Assembly: GCF_003473485.1 (NCBI RefSeq)
Contig: NC_053044.1
Span: forward strand, 6,274,501-6,338,500
Direction of reading: 5' to 3'
Source: Medicago truncatula
Taxonomy: Eukaryota; Streptophyta; Magnoliopsida; Fabales; Fabaceae
DNA: 64,000 nt
Shown: positions 22,060 to 32,822 of the stretch, in pieces
How positions within the stretch are numbered: position 1 is the first letter of the stretch
Layout of the letters: every line of letters starts with the position of its first letter
Made by a program: the position numbers and the translations under genes
The notes under the pieces: generated by a model
Databases searched by the model: none
Told to the model about the DNA's origin: nothing
The model's input: only the letters and a program-made list of their open reading frames with translations

Positions 22060-22926
22060 TTAATTTTTAAATCTAGGGCTTGTCTCCTCCAGAAATCTCT
22101 TCACTATCTTCATGCTTGGTTTAATTACAATCTCTTGATACAGATGTTGATAGTCTTCCCCCCCTTAGAATGGCCTCAAAGACTTCTGTAGAATTAATTT
22201 TTTTAATCATCGATCCAAGCTTATTAGCCATATTTTGGATCTTCGAGTGTTGGTTTTCAGCCAATATGAAGGTGTTTTGTTTGGTCTTCTAATCGCTTCC
22301 TTTAGTATCTTTTCCTTTTCAGCATCATCTACACCTTTTTTCATTTCCATTTCAAAGTAAGAATCAAGCTCTGGCACCCCGATAGCCCTTCTAATTCCTT
22401 TTGTGTTGTCTGCTCCAGGCACAAAAAATTCTCTTATCTCATCTACCATCCCTGCCCCAACCATCTCATCAACTCTTTTGTCCAAATATGGAAACAGAAT
22501 AGGCAAAGACACGTCAAGCCAAACAAATGAACAATCATATGTTGAATGAAATGCAATGGATGGGTCCTCAACTAATTTTTTTAGGTAAGAATTTGACCCT
22601 CCTACAATGATAGGCAGGCGTCCATTTTCAATTATAAGAGCTAAAGCTTCAAGAACGTGCTTGCAAAACTCATCCATAGTGAAATCATATTCAGGATCAT
22701 CAATGATGCGTAATAGGTGATGAGGAATTGAACAACGTTCAGATTCTTGTACCTTATTAGTGACAATGTCAAGGCCTTTATAGACTTGAATTTTGTCTGA
22801 ATTGATGATCTCGGATGGGAACTGAGTTCCTAAGTTGATGGAAAGTTTAGTCTTCCCAGTTCCTGTTGCACCCAATATAAATAAAACCTTCTTCTTTTCT
22901 GCTAAGGTTGAGGTAGTCAAAGCCAT
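22060..22926 (-). pseudogene. IPT: adenylate isopentenyltransferase copy A, frameshifted
   Basis: Read from the MALTTST start at 22926, this is almost identical to the intact copy at 31956-32822: P-loop GATGTGK, then INSDKIQVYKGLDIVTNKVQ and PIIVGGSNSYLKKLVEDPS. At about 22290 one T is missing from a T-run relative to copies B and C. The frame shifts after KEAIR and stops at 22207. A C-run at about 22157-22163 has seven C instead of six, which would restore the frame further on, but only after the stop. The remaining C-terminal text down to 22060 still matches copy B. The Gly-to-Arg change in HHLLRIIDD is also peculiar to this copy. A LINE lies about 390 bp upstream of its start. It is very probably nonfunctional. 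Confidence 0.85.
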
Positions 22927-23318
22927 GAGTTTTTTGATGTAAAATCTGAAGAAACAACAACACATAAAACATAATTAAAATTACTAAATTTAAAATAAAT
23001 TAAACTCAAATCGAAATGTATTATTTCTAGGTATCTACTTATTAAGGGGCTGAGTTATACCAAGAAGAGGTTGATGTATAATATGTGAGAAAACTTGCTC
23101 TTTGTATTTATGTTTGTGATGAGTGAAGCTTGGGCTCAACTATATGCTATATAATATACAATAATAAAGTCTTGGTAGTAACTATTATGTAATTAAAAAT
23201 TATAAGATAGGAAATTTTTTTAAAAAATAATTAATATATAGTAAAAATTAAATATTAATTAATATTGCAGTCAAAAAAATTCAGAAATATTTTTGGACAA
23301 GAAAAAATAACATTACTT

Positions 23319-26300
23319 TTTTTGAAGGACAACATGCTTATAGCATTTCATTTATAATAAGAGTTTCAATACAATTGGGTATATTAAAATAAACGGCGGG
23401 ACTAGCTAAAGACGTGGCTTCCCTTGCAAGAGCATGAGAAACCACGTTGGCTTGTCGCCTAACAAACTCCACCCTAGAGTTAGAAAAGAAAGTACTGAAC
23501 AAAGAACGACATGAGGAAATAATGCATCCAAGTTCGGACAAGTCGTTTCTAGTAGAAAGGAAGGCTTCAGCTGTCAACTTAGAGTCTGTTTCGAAATCCA
23601 CATTGTCAAATTGCATATCACTCAACCATTGCAAAGCAGAGTGCAGTCCTAATGCTTCACCCACTTCCACCGGAACAGTACAAGGGTATGTCATAGTCTT
23701 AGCCAGAACAAACGTACCTTCTGCATCGCGAACACAAATACCAATACCTGTATGGTTGACGTGAGAAGAGAAGGCCGCATCGATGTTACATTTGTATCTT
23801 CCGGCCACGGGAGGCTGCCACGTGATTCGGTGTTGTTGAGAGGTGGAGGCCGTTGTTGGTTGATGATTCGATCTAGATACAAGAACATCCGGAGCATTAG
23901 CCAGTTGCCAGTCTGCAAGCATGTTTCTAGCACGCTCGACAACCGCAGCACTTGTTTCTGTTACATCATCCCACACTCTGAGATTGCGGTGCTTCCATAT
24001 ACTCCATAATACAGATGACATACATTGTTTTAATTCAACCGACAAAGTCTCCAACAGATAAAATATAGCTTCCGAAGCTGAGGCAGTGGTAGAAAGGGTG
24101 TGTTGCACCGAACCCCAAAGACCTGTTCTATTCCAAACTTGTATAGCAAAAGGACAAGCAAAGAAAGCATGCATAAGATCTTCATGATTGGAGGCGCAAC
24201 TAGCGCAATTAGTTGGGAAATTAACACCTTTATCCAGCAAACGGACACGAGTCGGTAAACAACCCCGACACATGCGCCAAATTAAATTCTTGACTTTCTG
24301 TGGGACTTTTAGATTCCAAATACCAAACCAATACCCCGGTCGCCAGTTATAAGATGAATCAATCAGTTTTGATACACATAACCTGTAAGCACTACGAACA
24401 GAGTAACGTCCGTGCCTTTCCGCTTTCCATATAATTCTATCCTCGTCAACCTGAGAAATCAATGGCGTATGTAGTACTTTGTTTGCTATATCATCACTAA
24501 AAACTTGTCTAATCACCTGTTCATTCCAGGTTTTATCATATAAATTCATCAAGCTGTTAACAGTAAAATTATGAACAAAGTGAGCACCTGGAGTATCACT
24601 ACTAATAAACTCCCCATTTGGCAGCCATGGTTCATTAAGAATAGGAATAGTCGCGCCTGAGCCGACACTCCATCTAGCGCCCCCACACACAATAAATCTA
24701 GCACGCATGATGCTGCGCCAAACATAGCTGGGGTTGTGCCCAACAGTGGCCGTGAGATAGGAGCCAGAGGGGAAGTAACGAGCTTTAAAAATTCGAGACA
24801 CCAGAGAATCTGGTTCTGTAATAAATTTCCATCCCTGTTTACCTAACATAGCCAAATTAAAAGCAGATAGGTCCTTGAAACCCATACCTCCGTGAATCTT
24901 TGGTGCTGAAAGCTTCTCCCAATTCATCCAATGAATCCCTCTTTGTGTTGTTTTACCGTTGCCCCACCAGAAGGAGTTCATCATCTTTTCAATTGAGTCT
25001 AGTAAGGTAGTGGGAAGCTGAAAGATACTCATCACATAAGAAGGAATAGCCTGCAAAACAGATTTTATCATAACCTCTCGACCTGCTTTAGAGAGACACT
25101 TACCACTCCAGGAATTGATTCTCTGCCAAACACGATCCTTGATGTAAGCAAAAGTAGCATTTCGATCTCGACCTATCATAGAAGGTAAGCCCAAATATTT
25201 ACCTGTGCCCAACACAAGTTGGACGCCTAGAATATCTGTAATGTTAGCTTTGAGGTCATCAGGAACATTACGACTGCAATATATTTCAGACTTTGGTAAA
25301 CTGATCGCTTGACCAGAAGCTAATTCATAAGTGGATAAAATATGCTTCATAACATGTGCTTGATCCTCATTAGCTTTGAAAAAGAGAAAACAATCATCAG
25401 CGAATAAAAGATGAGAAATTGATGGTGCTTGACGACAAACCTTTGTACCGGTGAGGACACCTCTTGTCTCGGCATCTCTGATAAGCGAAGATAAACCTTC
25501 TGCACAAATAATAAACAAGTACGGAGAGACAGGATCCCCTTGACGGAGACCCCGCCCTGGAATAATAGGACCGACCTGTGTACCATTGACAAGCACAAAA
25601 TAATCCACTGATTCGACGCACATACACATCCAATGAATCCAACGGTTATGAAAACCCATCTTATTCAAAACAGCCCTCAAATAATTCCAGTCCATACGAT
25701 CATAGGCTTTGCTAATATCAAGTTTTAGAGAAACATACCTGTCTTCCCCTCGCGTCTTGGCTTTCATAAAATGTAAAACCTCAATTGCTACCATAGCATT
25801 ATCTAAAATCGAGCGTTCTGGGACGAAGGTGGATTGATTGTCGGAAATGCATTTAGGCAGCACTTTCTTCAACCGGTTTGCTAACACTTTCGAAATGATT
25901 TTGTATAACACATTACAAAGTGCTATAGGGCGCCAATCCTTCATGCTAACCTGCGTAGAACCTTTTGGGATAAGGGCAATGTTAGTAATATTCAAATTAG
26001 GGGGAAATTGTCCCGTATCTAACCAACCACAGCATTCTTTAAAAATATCATCACTACATAAATTCCAAAAGTGCTGGTAAAAACCCGGATTGAAGCCATC
26101 TGGGCCTGAACACTTATCTGGATGCATAGAGAAAATAACATCCTTAAACTCTGCCTTAGAGAAAGGGGCCGTGAGCATTTCATTGTCATTATCAGAAACA
26201 GACGGATTAATAACATCAATAACGGAAGAAGAATCACTATTCTGTTGTTGAAAAATATTTACAAAATATTGTCTTGCCACTTCTTGCATATCCTGCTCAT

Positions 26301-27932
26301 TAGTAATTTTATTACCCGCATCATCATCAAGAGAAGTTATACGATTTACCTTCTTTCGAGCCGTTGCCGAAGCGTGAAAAAACTTGGTATTACGGTCACC
26401 ATACTTATACCAATGGGTTTTTGCGCGTTGACGCCAATAAGCATCATCTTGGGACAGCAGCCGTTGCATTCTTTTCCTTAGCTCGAACATGCGAACTTGG
26501 TCCTCGCCAGCAGATCCTAACCGAGTTTCCTGCAATTGTTTACGACAATCTTCAATATCAGTTTTTAATTTATGGCAATGTGAGTTTTTCCAAACAGACA
26601 TGTCTTCCGCGCAAGAGGAAAGCTTCGGAATAATAGTATGGGTAGAATATTCCTGCCAAGAGTTAGTAACAAGATCCTTAAAACCCGGTTCAAGATGCCA
26701 TGCATTTTCGTAACGAAAATGGCGTTTAGAGACATGAGGCCGAGGAGTAGGAGCAACATTTACATATATGGGATAATGATCAGAAGCAGGTGCTACCAAA
26801 GTTTCAACAGTAGCATTCGGAAAGATATTAAACCACAAATTGTTAGCAAGCGCACGATCTAATCTTTCTTCCACGGCACACGGAGTGCCTAGAGTTTTGA
26901 ACCAAGTAAATGGATAACCTTCAATTGGAACATCAGACAAACCTGAATCAATAACAGCTTGACGAAACCCGTTTATAAGCCACGGAGGTCTAGTGGTGCG
27001 CCCCCTTTTCTCACTTGCATCAAGGATATCATTAAAATCGCCAAAGATACACCAAGGACCTGTAAATTGATGAGAAAGTTGTCGAAGAAAATTCCAAGCG
27101 GCAGTTCTACGACCTCCATTAGGATAGCCATAATAGCCGGTAAGTCTCCAAGTACCAAGAACAATATCATTTATCTCAACAGTAATATGATTACTCGAAA
27201 AATCAACAAGTTGACAATGTAAAGAATTACGCCAAAATAATGCAAGACCCCCACCTCTACCGGTGCGGTCTACAGGAAAACAACAATCGTAACCAAGCAG
27301 AAACCGAAGTTCTTCAATTTTATTTCGGTGAGCTAGAGTCTCACTTAAAAATAAAAGGTCCGGATTAAAATGCCGAACTAGGTACTTAAGGTCAGGAATT
27401 GCACTCGGGCTACCTACACCCCGACAATTCCACGCCACTAGACTCATATTCTTTGGAGGCCTTATAGAAGAAAACAATTTGATGATGAAGGACTCATATA
27501 AGGAACATTATCACAGGAATGGCATAAAGCAGAGCAAATGTTCAGGTAAGGCATGACCTACCGAACCACAACAACACACTCACGAGGGATGAACAGCGGC
27601 GACGCTACTAACCCTAGGAGAGAAGGCAATCATAAAATACATGTTCTACCAAAAAAGATCAAATTCTTGAATTCAAAGGATGTATCCTACTTTTTGATAT
27701 AAAAGTACTAAATTCTTAATTCAATTGGAATTACTGTGGCAAGATGGAGAAGATGCACAAAGAATATTATATGTGAAGGGGAAAACAATCCATGGAGAGA
27801 TTTAACCCATATTAACATATGAAGCAACGCCACATGAATAATGAGTAGGTTGAATGATAATACAAATTGATCTTGGAGTCCAAATCGCCGAACAGAACAA
27901 GGGATACGGTGGAAGCACGGCAAAAAAAAAAA
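23319..27932 (-). mobile_element. LINE retrotransposon with uninterrupted ORF2
   Basis: A 4.6-kb non-LTR element in minus orientation. The direct repeat AACATTACTT flanks it at 23309-23318 and 27933-27942. The poly-A end (poly-T on the plus strand) is on the left. In unit B the same site reads straight through (TAACATTACTTACCTGC), so the empty site is known. About 455 bp lie 5' of ORF2 and no ORF1 is seen. The copy is therefore either 5'-truncated or of an ORF2-only type. Confidence 0.92.
23338..27477 (-). CDS. LINE ORF2: endonuclease, reverse transcriptase, zf-RVT, RNase H
   Basis: A 1379-residue protein with no stop or frameshift. An APE-type endonuclease occupies about residues 11-240: VAWNCRGVGSP, the LLFLSETLA glutamate, IFGDFNDI, and SDHYPI histidine. 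Reverse transcriptase covers about 500-780: DISKAYDRMDW, GLRQGDPVSPYLF and catalytic LLFADD (the F/YADD box). The zinc-binding zf-RVT region lies about 1090-1160 (VPQKVKNLIWRMCRGCLPTR, CASCASNHEDLMHAFFACPF). RNase H follows at about 1215-1340, with Asp in CNIDAAF, Glu in VGEALGLHSAL and Asp in FETDSKL. All catalytic residues that can be recognised are present, so the product may be active. It would mediate target-primed reverse transcription. The insertion is young enough to have kept the whole frame open. Confidence 0.93.
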   Translation of the reverse strand: MFSSIRPPKNMSLVAWNCRGVGSPSAIPDLKYLVRHFNPDLLFLSETLAHRNKIEELRFLLGYDCCFPVDRTGRGGGLALFWRNSLHCQLVDFSSNHITVEINDIVLGTWRLTGYYGYPNGGRRTAAWNFLRQLSHQFTGPWCIFGDFNDILDASEKRGRTTRPPWLINGFRQAVIDSGLSDVPIEGYPFTWFKTLGTPCAVEERLDRALANNLWFNIFPNATVETLVAPASDHYPIYVNVAPTPRPHVSKRHFRYENAWHLEPGFKDLVTNSWQEYSTHTIIPKLSSCAEDMSVWKNSHCHKLKTDIEDCRKQLQETRLGSAGEDQVRMFELRKRMQRLLSQDDAYWRQRAKTHWYKYGDRNTKFFHASATARKKVNRITSLDDDAGNKITNEQDMQEVARQYFVNIFQQQNSDSSSVIDVINPSVSDNDNEMLTAPFSKAEFKDVIFSMHPDKCSGPDGFNPGFYQHFWNLCSDDIFKECCGWLDTGQFPPNLNITNIALIPKGSTQVSMKDWRPIALCNVLYKIISKVLANRLKKVLPKCISDNQSTFVPERSILDNAMVAIEVLHFMKAKTRGEDRYVSLKLDISKAYDRMDWNYLRAVLNKMGFHNRWIHWMCMCVESVDYFVLVNGTQVGPIIPGRGLRQGDPVSPYLFIICAEGLSSLIRDAETRGVLTGTKVCRQAPSISHLLFADDCFLFFKANEDQAHVMKHILSTYELASGQAISLPKSEIYCSRNVPDDLKANITDILGVQLVLGTGKYLGLPSMIGRDRNATFAYIKDRVWQRINSWSGKCLSKAGREVMIKSVLQAIPSYVMSIFQLPTTLLDSIEKMMNSFWWGNGKTTQRGIHWMNWEKLSAPKIHGGMGFKDLSAFNLAMLGKQGWKFITEPDSLVSRIFKARYFPSGSYLTATVGHNPSYVWRSIMRARFIVCGGARWSVGSGATIPILNEPWLPNGEFISSDTPGAHFVHNFTVNSLMNLYDKTWNEQVIRQVFSDDIANKVLHTPLISQVDEDRIIWKAERHGRYSVRSAYRLCVSKLIDSSYNWRPGYWFGIWNLKVPQKVKNLIWRMCRGCLPTRVRLLDKGVNFPTNCASCASNHEDLMHAFFACPFAIQVWNRTGLWGSVQHTLSTTASASEAIFYLLETLSVELKQCMSSVLWSIWKHRNLRVWDDVTETSAAVVERARNMLADWQLANAPDVLVSRSNHQPTTASTSQQHRITWQPPVAGRYKCNIDAAFSSHVNHTGIGICVRDAEGTFVLAKTMTYPCTVPVEVGEALGLHSALQWLSDMQFDNVDFETDSKLTAEAFLSTRNDLSELGCIISSCRSLFSTFFSNSRVEFVRRQANVVSHALAREATSLASPAVYFNIPNCIETLIINEML

Positions 27933-28562
27933 AACATTACTTACCTGCTATAAATGTTATTATAACCTTATATCAAATTGTGTATACCAACTTTATGTAT
28001 ATAATTTGAAATCTTTCCTTTAAAAAAATAATTGTGCTAAATTCAGTCAATGGTCATTAAAAAAATTAATTATTTCTTTCTAGGTATAATTTTCTTTTTG
28101 AACAAATGTTGTCTTGCTATCTTGCTAGTAAGGAATTGTTTTAGGGGTATCATGCTAGTAAGGATGTGAGTTACTTTATTTTGAGGCTTGATTGATTTAA
28201 ATTCTACGGCCGAGTTTGTTCGTAAATAATATGTAAATTAATTTATTATTTTCTTTAGGATGAATGAACTAAATTGTTCTATGCCTTTAATTTTTTATTC
28301 TTGAATTTATTTTTGAGTAAAAAATAATATCTTAAATAATTATTTTTCATTTTTTGGAATACTAGAAAAATGATTTATCGTATTTTATTATTTATTAGGA
28401 TTATGAAAAGAATGTGAAATCTAAATATCCAAACAATAAGAATAAAATTTTAGTTTTGATTATTTCAGATTGATTGGAAAGAATACAAATATAATAGACT
28501 AGATCAAACAAAGAGAAAATGTGAACAATATGGAATTAACTCTCCATAGATTTGTATGCATA

Positions 28563-29603
28563 GAGACTAATTCATCAAAAGCTACCTACTGATGACAATT
28601 TAGTAAAGAGAGGATGTTACTTGCCTTCTGTCTGTACCATGTGCCAAAAGCAAGTTGAAACTTCTGATCACTTATTTTTGCAGTGCGACTTTGCAATTTA
28701 TCTATGGCAATGGCTGATATCTATTTTAAAAATGAATATCAATCTATCCTCAATTCTCTCTATCTTTGACATTTGCAATAGAGGATGGATTCCCCAATGC
28801 AAGCTAGTTATAACTTCTGCTATAATTACCATCATTAATGTTATATGGTTCTGCATAAATAATCAAAGGTTCAAGAACTTGAAAATCACCAGAACTGCAG
28901 TCATAGCCATGATAACAGCCCAAGTTTCTCTATCAGGTAACTTAACCAAACTTGCTACTGGTCCTGCAATTTCTGATTTTCTTGTTTTGAAAGCTTTCAA
29001 AGTTGAAACTCATCATCCAAGAGCACCTAGAATTGTTGAGGTTATCTGGCCGCCTCCAATACATAACTGGGTGAAATGTAACACTGATGGCGCGGCTTTG
29101 GGAAATCCAGGCTTAGGAGCCTGTGCAGGAATTTTCAGGAATAACCTGGGAGAGAATTATATGGGGTGTTTTGCTCAAAACCTTGGTGTATGTAATGCAT
29201 TGTTTGCTAAGTTTATGGCAGTGATTCTAGCAGTGGAGTGTGCACATCAAAGGAATTGGCTGAACTTATGGATAGAAAGTGACTCTAAACTGGTTACCTT
29301 GGCAGTCAAGTCTCCTCAGATTGTTCCATGGCAGATCAAAAACAAATGGCTTAATTGTCTCACTTTACTGAAATCTATGAACTTTTTGTTATCTCATATT
29401 TTCAGAGAGGCTTTCAATGGTGGTCCTCTGCACCTTTACAAATTAGAGAAGACTTAGTTAAGAATAGGCTAGGTCTTCGATTCTATAGATTTTCCTAACA
29501 TTTTGAGGGTTTGGTTTGGTCCCCAATCCCTTTTTTTTTACTCCACTTTTCTTTTAATGATATCATGATGTGATCCTTATAGGCACATCAATTTATAAAA
29601 AAA
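28563..29603 (+). pseudogene. 5'-truncated LINE: zf-RVT and RNase H fragment
   Basis: An open frame from about 28565 to 29457 reads RLIHQKLPTDDNLVKRGCYL, PSVCTMCQKQVETSDHLFLQ (zinc-binding part), and an RNase H domain with NTDGAALGNPG and ESDSKL. The usual RNase H glutamate in the AE-motif position is Lys here (CNALFAKFMAV), so the domain should be inactive. A 3'UTR and an A-rich end (TTATAAAAAAAA) follow at about 29590-29603. It belongs to a different LINE lineage from the 23338 element. It replaces about 145 bp present in unit B (33811-33955). Confidence 0.8.
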
Positions 29604-30549
29604 AGTCACTTTGACTTACCGTTTTTACGTAAATTATTAGGAAAAAGGGAGCAATAACTAGAACGAATAGTGCAATAGTTATAAATGTGACAATATTGAC
29701 TTCCATAATCTCTATGTTTCTTTCTCTTTTATCTCTAATAAATACTCCAGAATTTAATTCCATAGAAATGAAAAATCTTTTGTTAGTAAATTGAGTGGTA
29801 TAAATTTTATTTTATCTCGACGATATAAAATTGGATCAATACCACGAATAACAATATTTGAGTTATCAAATCAATTAATCATCAAGAATTAAATAGTATA
29901 ACATAGGAAGATATATTATCCATTAACCGAATAGGAGATGGGAAAAAGTAGTATAGACGACATCATCTTTCTGCAAGTCGCAATTTTGCAAGGGTTTTTC
30001 AACCATACATGTGTTTGAGCACGACGGTTGTGTGTGTCAGGTCAGTTTTGAGATGAAATCAATCACGATCATCATCACACAACAAGGTTGCTACTCTTTC
30101 TCAATCAAGACGTGATCCTTAATAAGCTTCACTAGTAACTTATTATTTGACAAACATTATGGAACATATACACTATCCTAATGTATGTTTTTGTGAGATA
30201 TGTGAAAGTTCATGATGCTAGAAAGTTGAGTAGGGCTCTCGATAATGTGTATTTTGTCCAGTTAAGAGTATGGCCTAATGCAGAACGTTTCGACAAATTT
30301 GGTATTTCTTCTAGGTTTTCGAGGGAGAAAAAGTAAGCGTTTTGAGGGAGAAAAAGTAAGTGTGTCGAGGGAGAAAAGAAAGTGAGCATTTCAGGAATTA
30401 ATGAGGAGTTAGGGAGGCACTCAACGAGGAAGGAGATATTAGAAGTCGTGAAGAAGATGACTTATTTACGTGAAGAGGATAGAGAGAAAGCTAGGTTGGA
30501 GGTTGCTGAAGGAAAGTGACCAATAAAAGGTATTGAACATGTGGTTTGT

Positions 30550-31480
30550 GATAAGTCTTGATTTAGTGTGTTTTAGCATTTGAATTCAATAATATTTGTG
30601 GAACTTTAGTCTTGCTTTAGAGCTATTTTACTGCAAAATATTACTCCCTCCGGTCCTATTTATAAGAGAATTTTGGGTCAACAAAAGTAAATTTATCTAG
30701 TTAAAAATTCAGTCCAAATACATTCACTTTTGTTGACCTAAATTTCTCTTATAAATTGGACTGGAGGGATTAGTTTTCATATTTAGAATAAAATAATGAA
30801 GAAAAGGAAGAATTTTAAAGACCGTAAAATCAGCACGACCTTGCACCATGTTACAAGAAATTGGAGGGAACATTGTCGAAAGTTAGACACGGTCCGTGCG
30901 CCTACCTAGCACGATCGTGCGCCCTTCCCACTCTTCAAAAGTTGAATAGTTTTGAAGGCAAGCACGACCGTGCGCTTTCTGCAGTCAGAAATAGCGGTTA
31001 CAAACTCTTAGAATTAATTCTTTAGTTATTGACTTGTAACTTGTTATCAATGCCTTGTCGAAGGCTTTAAGCTATAAATATACCTCATTTATGTGGAAGA
31101 TCATCATCTTTTACACTTGTAATCTTGCTACAAAGTGAAATCAAAGTTCTTTCTTCTTGGTTACGTTTTGTTCTTTATTTTTATGCACTCTACATTATTG
31201 TCCTTTATTTTCCGGTATTTACATTTCCATTCATTTACTTTTATGTGTTTTACTTTCATTCCTTTATAATTTAATCTCTTGTCTACTATGATTATGAGTG
31301 AGTGAACTCTTCTATTCTTGGGATTGTGGGGATAATCAAATAATTTAATCCATGTATAAACCCAAGTCTAGACTCTATTTTCTATGAAATTGTTTGCTAA
31401 TCTATTCTCATTGTTTTTAAATTTAATATCTAATATTAAATGAAGAACCTAAAGTTGAAGAAAAATATAGCGCTATAATT
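30550..31480 (+). mobile_element. LTR-like segment in unit A
   Basis: Starts TGATAAGTCTTG. It contains clustered CACGACCGTGCGC-like words (30830-30980), a TATA-like CTATAAATA at 31073, and T-rich sequence with ATGAGTGAGTGAAC. This is the layout of a gypsy-type LTR. No internal coding region adjoins it. The same segment is in unit B (34880-35650), so it predates the duplication. Confidence 0.5.
30644..30770. mobile_element. Stowaway-like MITE specific to unit A
   Basis: 127 bp between TA dinucleotides (30642-30643, 30771-30772). The left end is CTCCCTCCGGTCC and the right end is the complement of ATCCCTCCAGTCC. Unit B reads AAATATTAGTTTTC without it. Confidence 0.85.
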
Positions 31481-31955
31481 GAAAACAAATTGCCTCCAAA
31501 GCTTAAAGATCCTGACAGTTATTCCGTCCTTTGTGAGACTGGAAATGAATCTATTGGCTTGTTTCTATTTCTTTCAAAAAATTAAATCCGTCTTGTGCCG
31601 AATGACTTTTTATTGTGGGTAATATAATCCAATTTAGTCTTTTAAAAAAATTATTTTCAATTCATTACAAGACGAAAAATTACAAACGCAAGTATAGTTT
31701 GCTTCTTGTCAAGATCTCTTAATTTTCGGTTAAAAATCAGAAGAAATAATTTTACATTAAATTTTGTTATTTTATGCATTACTAATTATAATAAGATGAC
31801 AAAATCCGTAAAATTCCAACCAACCTCGAAATTATTCCCACAGAAAAATAAGACAACAAAATTCATACATTTGTCATATCCGAATGACAAAAATCAAGAA
31901 AAAAGATGTTTCAAACACCATGAGGCGTGTGTTTAGCAATTCCAGTTTCATATTT

Positions 31956-32822
31956 TTAATTTTTAAATCTAGGGCTTGTCTCCTCCAGAAATCTCTTCAC
32001 TATCTTCATGCTTGGTTTAATTACAATCTCTTGATACAGATGTTGATAGTCTTCCCCCCTTAGAATGGCCTCAAAGACTTTTGTAGAATTAATTTTGTTA
32101 ATCATCGATCCAAGCTTATTAGCCATATTTTGGATCTTCAAGTGTTGGTTTTCAGCCAATATGAAGGTGTTTTGTTTGGTTTTTCTAATCGCTTCCTTCA
32201 GTATCTTTTCCTTTTCAGCATCATCTACACCTTTTTTCATTTCCATTTCAAAGTAAGAATCAAGCTCTGGCACCCCGATAGCCCTTCTAATTCCTTTTGT
32301 GTTGTCTGCTCCAGGCACAAAAAATTCTCTTATCTCATCTACCATCCCTGCCCCAACCATCTCATCAACTCTTTTGTCCAAATATGGAAACAGAATAGGC
32401 AAAGATACGTCAAGCCAAACAAAAGAACAATCATATGTTGAATGAAATGCAATGGATGGGTCCTCAACTAATTTTTTTAGGTAAGAATTTGACCCTCCTA
32501 CAATGATAGGCAGGCGTCCATTTGCAATTATAAGAGCCAAAGCTTCAAGAACGTGCTTGCAAAACTCATCCACAGTGAAATCATATTCAGGATCATCAAT
32601 GATGCCTAATAGATGATGAGGAATTGAACAACGTTCAGATTCTTGTACCTTATTAGTGACAATGTCAAGGCCTTTATAGACTTGAATTTTGTCTGAATTG
32701 ATGATCTCGGATGGGAACTGAGTTCCTAAGTTGATGGAAAGTTTAGTCTTCCCAGTTCCTGTTGCACCCAATATAAATAAAACCTTCTTCTTTTCTGCTA
32801 AGGTTGAGGTAGTCAAAGCCAT
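31956..32822 (-). CDS. IPT: adenylate isopentenyltransferase copy B (cytokinin synthesis)
   Basis: Transfers the isopentenyl group of DMAPP to the N6 of ATP/ADP, the first step of cytokinin synthesis. It is a plant ADP/ATP-type IPT of 288 residues from the MALTTST start. Visible features are P-loop GATGTGKT, INSDKIQVYKGLDIVTNKVQ, PHHLLGIIDDPEYDF, GRLPIIVGGSNSYLKKLVED, FVWLDVSLPILFPYLDKRVD and GIRRAIGVPELDSYF. The frame is also open upstream to 32861. A splice-acceptor-like TTTCTTCAG lies just before the ATG, and all three copies share MALTTST, so the upstream residues are probably leader intron. A TATA-rich segment lies near 33040-33060. No frameshift is present; the stop TAA follows PRFKN. 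Single-exon IPTs are the rule in plants. This is the most ordinary and probably functional copy. Confidence 0.9.
   Translation of the reverse strand: MALTTSTLAEKKKVLFILGATGTGKTKLSINLGTQFPSEIINSDKIQVYKGLDIVTNKVQESERCSIPHHLLGIIDDPEYDFTVDEFCKHVLEALALIIANGRLPIIVGGSNSYLKKLVEDPSIAFHSTYDCSFVWLDVSLPILFPYLDKRVDEMVGAGMVDEIREFFVPGADNTKGIRRAIGVPELDSYFEMEMKKGVDDAEKEKILKEAIRKTKQNTFILAENQHLKIQNMANKLGSMINKINSTKVFEAILRGEDYQHLYQEIVIKPSMKIVKRFLEETSPRFKN

Larger units (their letters stand above)
21048..31615. repeat. IPT array unit A (expanded by insertions)
   Basis: First of four head-to-tail units. It starts GTGGGTAATATAATCC, like unit B at 31616 and unit C near 37957. It contains, in order, the IPT-A pseudogene (minus), its upstream region interrupted by a LINE, an AT-rich spacer, a second LINE fragment and an LTR-like tail. 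Subtracting the hAT element, the LINE, the net LINE-fragment gain and the Stowaway-like MITE leaves about 4.2 kb, the length of unit B. Confidence 0.85.

Noticed and set aside
23447-27222. several 70-120 codon frames antisense or out of frame to the LINE ORF2
   Set aside because: Shadows of the 1379-codon frame.
28621-29457. host RNase H-like gene
   Set aside because: Preceded by LINE zf-RVT text in the same frame and followed by an A-tail; a sister unit shows the empty region.
30830-30980. repeated CACGACCGTGCGC words resembling a CRISPR-like or satellite array
   Set aside because: Irregular spacing and variable words in a plant LTR; not a CRISPR.
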